Assembly: GCA_021229015.1 (NCBI GenBank)
Contig: CM037790.1
Span: 54,532,361 to 54,596,360 of the forward strand
Direction: 5' to 3'
Origin: Solen grandis
Taxonomy: Eukaryota > Mollusca > Bivalvia > Adapedonta > Solenidae
DNA length: 64,000 nt
Position numbers and translations under genes: made by a program. Shown here piece by piece: positions 9,728 through 21,700 of this stretch. Position 1 is the stretch's first letter. Every line of letters begins with the position of its first letter. The notes under the pieces were generated by a model. That model was not told where the DNA came from. It searched no databases and was given only the letters and a program-made list of their open reading frames with translations.

Positions 9728-12700
9728 GTAATATCCATTTTACTGGTAATAATTTTACCTCATGAATATTCATGTACAAATTTATGACTTCATGAATAAT
9801 AATTGATCAATCTTTAACACTTTACCTCATGAATATTCATGTACAAATTTATGACTTCATGAATATTAATTGACAGATTTTTAAACGGTTTATAAAATTA
9901 TATATTTATTCCCCCACAAATGAAATTTGGGGGGTATATAGGAGTCACCCTGTCGGTCGGTCGGTCGGTCGGTCCGGCGGTTGGTCTACAAATATTTGTC
10001 TGGAGCATTTCTCCAAAACTACTGTACCTATGTTGATGAAACTTCATAGGTAGATAGACCTTGATGAGAGGAAGTGCAGTGCATAAGAACCAACCTTTGT
10101 CATTTTTAATCTTGATTTTGTCCGGAGCATAACTCCAATACTAAAGTAGCTAGGTTGATGAAACTTCATATGTAGATTGATCTTGATGAGAGCAAGTGCA
10201 GTGCATAAGAAAACCACAATATAAATTCTTAAAGACAGGTTTTTGCAAACAATAAATATGGATGTGAACCATAATTAGACTGCATTTTTATTCTCCTAAG
10301 CTACAGATCTTGGGGGCAAATTGTTTTCTTCTGTGTGTCTGTATGTGTGTCTCTCTGTCTATCTGTCTGTCTGTCAAAACTTTTTAGCATTGTCCAAAAC
10401 TTTTGAACCATTGCTCACACTAACTTTAAACCTTACATGCATGTAGTCTTTCACTCACGCAAACTTTTGAAACTGTATTCCTACACATGACAGACTTCCG
10501 GTGTGGGTATTGATCACCTTTAGTGACAATATTTTTTTTTTGGTATGCTTATAAGCCCAAATCCTATGTGTGAACATTCGTTTTATGTGTCATGTGAATA
10601 CATCCTGTGTCAAAGATGGGGGTGGGGGTATGAATCACCTTCAGTGATAGTTCTAGTTTTCTTTGTCATAGATGTCTGTGTAGAAACTGAGCTACAATAT
10701 TGTTTGAGTTAACAGAGAGGAGACCCTGATCACTGGTCAGACACCTCCTATAGGTTTGCTCTGTTTGCCTATGTGTCAAATTGAGTCTGTTTGAAGTAAA
10801 GGGTGAAATAGTTTAAATACTTCTTTGCAAGGATACTTCTTTTGTAAAAATTCTGGAAAAAAAAATACAACAACACATTTATTTGGTAGTGAGAACTTAT
10901 GTTTGCCTAATGATTTATTTATATCCACTGACTGGTTTACAATTTTACAAGGGATTTTTCTATCAATTAACAGATTTTCATGAGGTTTTAACCCTTCCCC
11001 TCATATAGACTCATTTTGACGCACTCAATAGCAACCACATAAAGCCTGATCTGCAGAAAACCACAGTTAAACCTTACCAAATTTAATTGTAAAATCCTCA
11101 TTACCAGACCACTGAGGAGCAGCAAACAGCATAAAACCTGATCAGCCTGCGAGTTACTCGCAGGCTGATCTGGTTTTATGCTGTTCACATAGGTCTTTTC
11201 ATGGAGTCCTCTATGAGGGAAAGGGTTAAAAAAAGAAAATATCTTAAAATCCTGTCCCAGAATTTTATCTATTTATCTCTATTCTCATTATTTATCTCTA
11301 TTAATATCTATCATCTATATATATCTTTATTATTTATTTTTATCTCTTTATCTTATCTTTTATCTCTCTTTATCTCTATCTTTATTTTTATCTTTATTTA
11401 TCTCTCATCTTCTCTATTTTGGAAGCAGAGTTCAGATCACATTTGATGTATTTATTGGACTTGGCACCAGTTGTGAACATCAAGACTTAACATAATCACA
11501 CAAACAGCTGATCTGGATAAAAAACTAACCTTCACACACAGAAGTGACATCATATTCCTTACCCCTTTCCCTCATATAGACTCATTTTGACGCACTCAAT
11601 AGGTACCACATAAAGCCTGATCTGCAGAAAACCACAGTTATACCTTACCAAATTTAATTATAAAGTCCTCATTTCCAGACCACTGAGGAGCAGCGAACAG
11701 CATAAAACCTGATCAGCCTGCGAGTTACCTGCAGGCTGATCTGGTTTTATGCTGTTCGCATAGGTCTTTTCATGGAGTCCTCTATGAGGGAAAGGGTTAA
11801 AAAAAATATCTGAAGTATGAGGCTGGGTCAAGAAATGAATAAGATGATGATTAAGAAGGGGTCATTAGCTCCTTTTTTCAAGTTTGGAGAAACAAAACAC
11901 GTACATAGCAATTTTGGGGAAAACTTTATGAATTTAAACAAGTTTTTAGAGGGGGAGAATTGGCAGTGTCCCTGATAGATAAGGGGAAAAACTTGCTAAG
12001 ACAGAAAATTATGGTAAGTTTTACTCTGCAGTTAAACATAGTATAATGTATGAAGATTCTGGTAAAACAAAGGTCCTATGTACAGATTTTTTTTTATATT
12101 GCGGCTACAGGAAATAATGTACATACCAATAAAAGAAAGAAAAGGTTACTTTTGTCATATTGTTTCTTTAAATTCTGCTTTGTCATGGCTTAAACATCCT
12201 GATAAATTTATGCATAAATGTTTTCTTTTTTTTTAGCTCACATGAGCACAACGTGCTCAAGGTGAGCTTTTCTGATCGCCTTTTGTCCGTCGTCCGTGCG
12301 TGCGTGCGTCCGGCGTCAACAATTGCTTCAAACAACATCTCCTCCTAAAGGGCTTGGCCAATTTGAAAAATATTTTGCAGGAATGTTCCTTGGATGAAGC
12401 TCTACTAAAGTTGTATAAATGGCTCTGGTCCATTGCATAATTAGGTCACAGGAGCTAAAAATAGATTTTAAAAATGCAAACTTTGAAAATCTTCTGCAAA
12501 ACTGCAAGGCCTAGAGCTTAGATATTTGGTATGTAGCATCATCTTATGGGCCATTACCAAGATTGTACAAATCATAGCCCTACATTGATAAATGCCTCCG
12601 CACCAAGGGTCACTTGTTTTACATAGAGTTATATAGGAAAATCTTTAAAAATCTTCTTCTATGAATCCATAGGCCTAAGTTAGATATTTGGTTGTAGCAT

Positions 12701-15700
12701 CATCTATGGTTCATTACCATGATTGTTCAAATCATAGCCCTACGGTGATAAATGCCCCCGCACCAGGGGTCACTTGTTTTACATAGAGTTATATAGGAAA
12801 ATCTTTAAAAATCTTCTTCTATGAATCCATAAGGCCTAAAGATTAGATATTTGGTATGTAGCATCATCTTATGGTTCATTACCAAGATTGTACAAATCAT
12901 GACCCTATGGTGATAAATGCCCCCGCACCATGGGTCACTTGTTTTACATAGAGTTATATAGGAAAATCTTTAAAAATCTTCTTCTATGAATCCATAAGGC
13001 CTAGAGATTAGATATTTGGTATGTAGCATCATCTTATGGTTCATTACCAAGATTGTTCAAATCATAGCCCTATGGTGATAAATGCCCCCGCACCAGGGGT
13101 CACTTGTTTTACATAGATTTATATAGGAAAATCTTTAAAAATCTTCTTCTATGAATCCATAAGGCCTAGAGATTAGATATTTGGTATGTAGCATCATCTA
13201 ATGGTTCATTACCAAGATTGTTCAAATCATGACCCTATGGTGATAAATGCCCCCGCACCAGGGGTCACTTGTTTAACATAGAGTTATATAGGAAAATCTT
13301 TAAAAATCATCTTCTATGAATCCATAAGGCCTAGAGATTAGATATTTGGTATGTAGCATCATCTTATAGTCCATTATCAAGATTTTTAAAATGGTGGCCC
13401 TTTGGAGATTAATGACCCCGCACTAAGTCTTCTCTTCTGAAACCATAAGGCCCAGTGCTTATATATTTGGTGTGTAGTATTGTCAGGGCTAAAATGTTTA
13501 AGATTGAGTTATATCAGAATTCTTGTCTGTTTAAAAACCTTGTAATCAGTTGTAGCAATGGTACTCAGGTGAGCGTTTCAGGGCCATCATGGCCCTCTTG
13601 TTTATTTAAATTATCCTTCTGCATGGTTCCGTTATTGGACCTGTACTTTGTGCCTAGGAAGGTCCTGTCCCTTCTCTGATCATGAAACTCTTCCCTATAT
13701 CTGCATGCACTTAGACTAGATTGTGGTCAGCCCTGGATATTGGCCCCTCCAGTGAATAAAATTATGCAATGAATCTATTTACTTGATCTATTTCTTTTTT
13801 TGTTACAGTGTAGAGGGGCAAGAAATAAACTCCTTCATGGTGCCAGCCAGTCTCTGACAGAAACAGAGTTTAGCCACTATATCAGCATCATGATTGCTGC
13901 GTTGGAGTGTGCACCTGTCCTGCTTAATGACCATGTGGCACAGCAAGCTGTTGCCAAACTTAGACAGGTCAGTTCAGACTAACCCCAGTTGTGAATTTCC
14001 TCTACATTAAATGACTAGACTTTACCATTTGAGTTTACCGTCGCTTCGACAGTATTTCAGTCATATAGCGATGTCTAGCTAATTACAGGTGGAGGAAGAC
14101 CCCGAATGCACGGAGGCATCTGGGTAGAACCACTGACATACTGCAAGCCAGCTGGAAGGCTTCCTCACATGAAAATCCGAATTACCCTGCCGGGATTTGA
14201 ACCCACGTGGTGAGGGGCTGAGTAAAGTTCATACATTAAATAGGTAGTTAGCTTGTAAAATTGATTGTTCTGCCTCAGGTTAACCTTTGACTTTAAGCTT
14301 TTTTAAGAGGACTTCACATCATCATGAAACTTGATACAAATGTGCATTAAGATATAAACTTTTAAAAATACAGGCAAATATTTGGTTGTGACCAGCCTGC
14401 CAACAGTGTTGCAGAGGCACATTTCCTTGTTTACTGTAAAATCATTAATTTCATTGACATTAAATTTTGTTGATTATATACCTAACGGAATTTCATGGGT
14501 ACATTTATTCATGGATCTTTGTTCTCGAAAACGTGAGGTTTGTATAAGAGAAAAGTTTTGGTGGGGATTAACATTCATAGATAAAACCCTCCACGGAATC
14601 GTTGAAAATTAGTGTCCCACAAAAATTAAAGATTTTGCAGTATTTATTCATGTGTAAAATGTGGAAGCTATATGATAACAGATTTTTCTTTTTTTTTTGC
14701 TTATGGCAAAGGGGCTGAAAGTGTTATCCATGTGATTTAGATATTTTAGGATTGGTTTGTGAGTTCATTTTGTCTGAAATGTGCCCCTTTCATACTTCGG
14801 AATTTTGATAAATGACTTCAATTGATGTCTGTATTTCTGAATCAGCAGAAAATTCTGCTGTCAAACTTCAAACAAGTGCAGTTGGCACTAAGGGAACTAT
14901 ATTTGACAAGGGCTATAAATAAGATTGAATTTTAAAAAATTGTCATCAGAATGTATCCTTGTACCTTCCGCTGTCAGGTATTGAAGGGGTTAAAGTTAAT
15001 TTATTTTACATCGATTACGAAACAAGTTATCACAACTTATATTAATCACTCTGGTGGTGGCGTATTTGGTCATTATTGTGGGAGGAAACCGGAGAGCCTG
15101 GAGAAAACTCACGTGTCTGGATGGGCAACCTCTGTACCCTCTCACATACATGACCAGGATTCGAACCTAGGACACATTGGTTAGAAGAGAAGTGTGTTAC
15201 CACTATGCTATCCAGGCACCCGAAGGGTTAATTACAGTATTTAAGTATAAAGCTAACCTCAGGTAGAGATGACCATTTCATCTCTATAATCATATCCAGT
15301 ACCATGTCCATATAGTGTTTCACTATTCTGTGTTAGATAAACCAAAGTGAGAAATGGCTATATTTATGCCCCCTTCAAAGAAGAGGGGCATATTATTTTG
15401 CAAATGTCTGTTCGTCGGTAGACCACTCGTTTCCAATCAACAACTGGAGGACGCTTGGGTCCACATCCCTAAAACTTCATAGGGTGGTTAGTCATGACTA
15501 GTAGATGACTCCTATTGATTTTGGAATCACTTGGTCAAAGGTCAAGGTCACAGTGACATCGATTGTGAAAATCATTTCCTTTGCCCTTTTGTTTCATTGC
15601 ACCCAAGCACGTGTCTTGATTTAACATTAGCATAGACTCCTTGCTTTGATAGGTTGTTGTCGAAACACTGTATTAACTATGTAAACATTTTTAGCTCACA

Positions 15701-18700
15701 TGAGCACAGAGTACACAATTAATTTGGTTATCTTTAGCAACTTCCTTTCTTAAACAAACATTTTTAACTGGGTCAAAATTTTAACGACCAAATTCTCATC
15801 GCCAATGTTAATGATGGCTTCATACCACCTAAGTAGGTCAGGAGTTATGGCCCTTGAATTATTGAAAAATGCCAGATTTCACTTTTCTTACACTCTAGCA
15901 GCCACATTTTTAAAACAATTGTGTGTTTTATGTTTTGTTATGTGATAATTTGTGGCCAACATTTAATTAAAATATTAAACTTGCTTGAAGTGATACAAAA
16001 CTTGACAGAACCTTGTCTCATATCATATTCGTCATTTAATACTTTCGGTTTACAGTGACCAATCATTTTAGATATACCGTAAGCATGCAGTGCTTTGTGT
16101 CAGTTTTTCAAATAATTTTAGTGATATTTTGATTTTAGCTGGAGACCTTCACATTTGTGATTACTGATGAGGATATAGATGAGGTTAGGAGGACAGTAAC
16201 GGAGGCAAGGAAAAGAGCTACAGAAGAAATTCAAGAGATTGGCAACCAACAGATTGAAGCACTCCAATCAGAAGCCAAAAAGTCCAGAAGTGAAATTGAT
16301 AGTGCTGTTGTGTATATAAGGAATGAGGTGTCCTTGCAGTCGAAGACACTGAGGGAAGAGGCACAAAAGCAGCTACAGGCCATACAGGCAGCATCCACAT
16401 CCTTTGCAGATGCCAGTTATGAGGAGGAGAAAAACAGTAATTTTATTTTTTTTATTTCTTTTTTGCTTATCCAAAGAAGCATGGCATTGACTGACACTTG
16501 TAGCTCCCCTTGGTATGATTTGGTTATCCATTTGATTCATATTTATCAAGCATCAATACACCATGTCATGATAATGGTGTTATAGTCGCAAACACACACA
16601 CGCATAAAATCATATATTACTCAATACTCTTAAGCATTACCAGTTTTTTGTTTTGATGTTTGCTTTATTAAACTCCAGCAAGTTTGAGAGGGGGTATATA
16701 GGAATCAGTTTGTTGGTCTGTTGGTCTGTCCGTCCATCCTAAAAGCTTGTGACGCACACTACTTCCACATTTCTTAACCAATTTGGTTCAAATTTTGTGT
16801 GTGCATTGATAATCAGGTGGAGAGGTGCCTGACATAAATTTCTCTTGAGTTTTCTCAAGGTTTACAGAATTATTGCCTCTGATTCGATTCTAAATATCTA
16901 TATCTTGTGACTCGAACTACTTTTACATTTCTTAACTGATTTGGTTCAAATTTTGTGTGTGCATTGATAATCAGGTGGAGAGGCGCATGATATAAATTTC
17001 ACTTGAGTTTTCTCAAGGATTACAGAGTTATTGCCCCTAATTGGACTCGGAATATCTTGTGACTCGAACTTCTTTCCACATTTCTTAACTGATTCATTTC
17101 AACTGTAACTCTACTCTGGTCTCATTTTTTTAACCCCCTTTGTTAAATTGCTTTTTTTCTTGTCCCGAACATAACGCGAATATTGTACATGGTATTGACT
17201 TGAAACTTAAGATGTAAACAGATGGTGACTAGGAGAAGTGCAGTGTTCAAGAACTATGACTCTACACTTTAAATAAAGACATTACTTTTTATTTACTTAC
17301 TATCATAACCAATATACTATAGAGGTATACAGGTTCTTACCTATGCTCAGCCTGGAGTCTGGCTTCTCCTGTATCAAAGCATTTTGCAGGGGTATTAATC
17401 ACCTTCAGTGATAGCTCTAGGTTCATATTAAATCTGATATTATTCTTATGTTATGTTTTTTTTCGAAACATTTTACAAGCTATTTTGATTAGATTTTTAT
17501 TCTTCATACGAAATATTTATCAAATATAGACAATCTTAAGCAGTCTAAAATCTGTCTTTTTATAAGTGACTCAAAAAAAATTTTTTTAATTAAAATCCTG
17601 ATCATATTTAAGCAATTTCAAGCAGCTCTGATCCAGCAGTTTACAAGCAATTTTAATCATTTTATTAGTATTTTATAAAGATCATCTTCAAAATTGTTAT
17701 AAGTAGTCTTGATCATTTTAAAGCATTTTCTTAAAGGATCATCTTCATAAATGTTATAAGCTCTCTTGACCAAACTTAAAGACATTGTCTCTTTTTCATA
17801 TATTATTATGGCATATATTAGATCAGTGTGCTAAGAATTAATACCACTGAGTTATCAGTTATGCCTTATTTCACATTGTTTACACCTAAACATGCTGATT
17901 TATAAACAATCTTGATCAAATGTTTTATAAGCAATCTTGAACATATATTTTATAAGCAGACTTGTTCAAATGTTTATAAGCAATCTCCGTCAAGCACCTT
18001 GATATATACCGTCCCTGGTGGCCGAGTGGTTAGAGCGTCCGCCTCGGGTGCAGGAGGTTGTGGGTTCGATCCCCGGCCACAACATACCAAAGTTGTAAAA
18101 AATGGTACTGTTATAGCTCCCTTGCTTGGCACTCAGCATATAAGGGTAATTGCAGGACTGGTTGGCCTGGTGTCAGGATAATGTGACTGGGTGTGGTATC
18201 ATGCCACATATCTACGGCGTGATACTGCAGTGTGGCAGCACTATATCTGTCTCAAGTAGACATCGTCTCCAAATGACTTGAATACTGTCTGTGGGATGTT
18301 AAACCCAATAAACAAACAAACAAACATCTTGATATATAAGTCGTCATGATCAGATGTTTAATAGCAATATTGGTCAAACTTTTTACTTTACATAGTACTT
18401 TTTAAACATAAAATATGTTAAACTATTTAAAAAAAACATGATCATTGCATAAGTTCTTTTTTACCAATAATTTGATTGAAGCCCTTTGTTTTAGTTTGTG
18501 TATAAAGCGGCATTGCCTATGTTAAACATTCTTGTAATAAACGCTAAACATTATGCTGTGGTTCTCCAAATTAATAACTACAGAGAAAAAAAGAACAACA
18601 CACAAACAAACAAAATCGGCTCCTTAATGACAAATGAATAACCATGCAGACCGGTCACAGTTTGTTTTATGATCAGTAGGTGCGAAAACATGCTTACATG

Positions 18701-21700
18701 ACCGTATTGATATAATGATTTACCTCTTTGAAGGTTTGACTATGTGTGAAAACAAATACAAAACCATCTTGACCAAGTGTTAATTATAGGGACAGGTGGT
18801 CATAAGGCTTGAGTATGGTTTTCAAGGAGATACAGATAGGTTTTGATATTGAATGAGAAGATTGCAAGTGAATGTAACCAACTCGACCCAGACCAGGATC
18901 GAACGTGGTCCACCTGCGTGCGAGTCCAATGCTCTAACCACTAAGCCAAAGAGTCGACTCCCTGACGCAGTTACATCCAGTCATATTTTTTCTTGGCTGA
19001 TATACTTGTAGATCTGGATTTATGGCCCTGTAGTGAAACAATTTACTTGCCTTCTTTTTAGCTCACCTGAGCACAACGTGCTCAAGGTGAGCTTTTCTGA
19101 TCGCCTTTTGTCCGGCGTCCGTGCGTCCGGCGTCAACAATTGCTCAAACAACATCTCCTCCTAAACGGCTTGGCCAATTTGAAAAATATTTTTCAGGAAT
19201 GTTCCTTGGATGAAGCTCTACTAAAGTTGTATAAATGGTTCTGGTCCAATGCATAATTAGGTCACAGGAGCTAAAAATAGATTTTAAAAATGGAAATTTA
19301 AAAAATCTTCTTCTCTGAAACCACAAGGCCTAGCCTTTTGATTTTTAGCTCACCTGAGCACTTGTGCTCGGGTGAGCTTTTGTGATCGCCTTTTGTCCGT
19401 CGTGCGTCGTGCATCGTCAGTCGTCAACAATTGCTTGTGAACACTCTAGAGGCCACAGTTTTGGCCCAATCTTCATGAAACTTGGTCAGGATGTTTGTCT
19501 ACATGATATCTCGGATGAGTTCGAAATTGGGTCATGTGGGGTCAAAAACTAGGTCACTAGGTCCAATCTTAGAAAAACCTTGTGAACACTCTAGAGGCCA
19601 CAAATTTGGCCCAATCTTCATCAAACTTAATCAGGATGTTTGTCTACATGATATCTCGGATGAGTTCGAAATTGGGTCATGTGGGGTCAAAAACTAGGTC
19701 ACAGGTCAAATCTTAAAAACCTTGTGAACACTCTAAGGCCACATTTGGCCCAATCTTCATAAAATTTGGTCAGGATGTTTGTCTACATGATATCTCAGAT
19801 GAGTTCGAAATTGGGTCATGTGGGGTCAAAAACTAGGTCACCAGGTCAAATCTTAAAAAAACCTTGTGAACACTCTACAGGCCACAAATTTGGCCCAATC
19901 TTCATGAAACTTCGTTAGGATGTTTGTCTACATGATATCTCGATGAGTTCGAAATTGGGTCATGTGGGGTCAAAAATAGGTCACAGGTAAATCTTAGAAA
20001 AACTTGTGAACACTATACAGGCCACAGTTATGGCCCAATGTTCACGAAACTTGGTCAGGATGTTTGTCTACATGATATCTCGGATGAGTTCGAAATTGGG
20101 TCATGTGGGGTCAAAAAGTAGGTCACTAGGTTAAATCTTAGAAAAACATTGTGAACACTATACAGGCCACAGTTATGGCCCAATGATCACGAAACTTGGT
20201 CAGGATGTTTGTCTACATGATATCTCGGATGAGTTCGAAATTGGGTCATGTGGGATCAAAAACTAGGTCACTTAGTCAAATGTTAGAAAAACACTTTTAG
20301 ATGCCAGATTTTTTGTCATTATGCCTAACACAGCCATCTTACTCAGGTGAGCGACACAGGGCCATCTTGGCCCTCTTGTTAAGGGACAGCATTTGATAAG
20401 CAGTTTTAAGTGACTGCATTTTATTAGCAGTTGTGGTAAAAATAAATTGCTTTGTAGTTATTACTATTTATTGTTAATTGTATAATATTTTCTATTTTTT
20501 TCACACTATTGTTTGGTTTTTGAAAGCAGCTTAATAAAACATTGAAAACATTATAATGTAATGCTTTAGATTTTCTTTTAGAACAGTGAAACTTAGGTTG
20601 AGATTAGAAATGTTTTGTTTTTTTTCCATGATTTTATTGTCTTTTTGAATCGGTACATTAATACTTTTTATTTCAATGATACAAAACAATTGCAAAATTT
20701 CCTACTTTTACAAAATTATTTATATGATGTATACACCAGACTCTCAGTAACTATTGAGTAAATGTAGGCTTTGTAGTAGTAGTTCATCATTATTGTCATG
20801 TCATTGATTTTTGAAAATACATATTTCCTTTTATTTACACTATCTATTTTCAGAACTAAGAAGTCATCTGATTGCCAACTACAAAGCTCAGTTCCATTCA
20901 GACACGTTGTCAGATATTGATAAACTTTATGTTCAGCCCTGCATGACACTGAAGAGTTATGGCAGGCAGCAAGGTGGGGACAAATCTTTAAACATGGAAG
21001 AGGTATTCTTTAGACAGGATGAAAAATTCTCTCGGATTTATGTCTCAGGAGATGCAGGGCATGGAAAAACGTCTTTGTGTAAAATGCTAGTTTTGGCTTG
21101 GTGTCAAGTCAATTCTCCACATGGCAATATCAGTAAGCACATTCCTGAAGAGTTTTTGAAAACCATGCTCAAATTCAGTTTTGTGTTTTATGTAAGTCTT
21201 AGAAATACCCGGAAACAGTGGATTGTCAGGGAAATTATCAAAGACAGCTATTTTCAGGGAAATCCGGCATTTATGGACAAGTTTTTGAAAAATGAGCATG
21301 GTAAAAATCTGATTATATTGGATGGTTTAGATGAATGGGAGCCTCCGGTATCCTATGTTGTCCCAATGAACAGCACCCGTGGACTACTTGACTTTTGTGA
21401 CCTGCACACGTACACAGTCTTTACAACCACTAGACCCTGGAATTAGAGGTTTTGAGGTTACCTTCACATGAAATTGACCGCTATGTTCATCTTCAAGGCA
21501 TCGACCGTAATGCTTCGGATGAATTTATCAAAGAAATGATTAACATCTTGAACAGGGAGAGGAACATGCACAAGAACGATGATGTTTTCAAACGAGAACT
21601 GAGAGAGAAACAAATGATAGATTTTCGGAACATACCAATTATTCTGAAGCAGCTGATATTTTTATGGCACAGGGACGAGAATGGGATAGCAGAACGGTCT

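Noticed and set aside
11201..11446. 81-codon ORF
   Set aside because: It runs through a TATC/TTTA low-complexity tract and the end of a MITE.
12481..13400. CRISPR-like regular repeats
   Set aside because: The genome is eukaryotic and the 165-bp units are contiguous, with no unique spacers.
14382..14612. 76-codon ORF
   Set aside because: It falls inside a MITE with TACTGTAAAATC ends, and no protein family is suggested.
18009..18085. Possible tRNA gene
   Set aside because: A and B boxes are good, but the sequence continues into a SINE body repeated elsewhere and ends in (AAAC)n.
18880..18970. Possible minus-strand tRNA gene
   Set aside because: Box spacing is tRNA-like but the acceptor stem does not pair convincingly, and SINE heads are common here.
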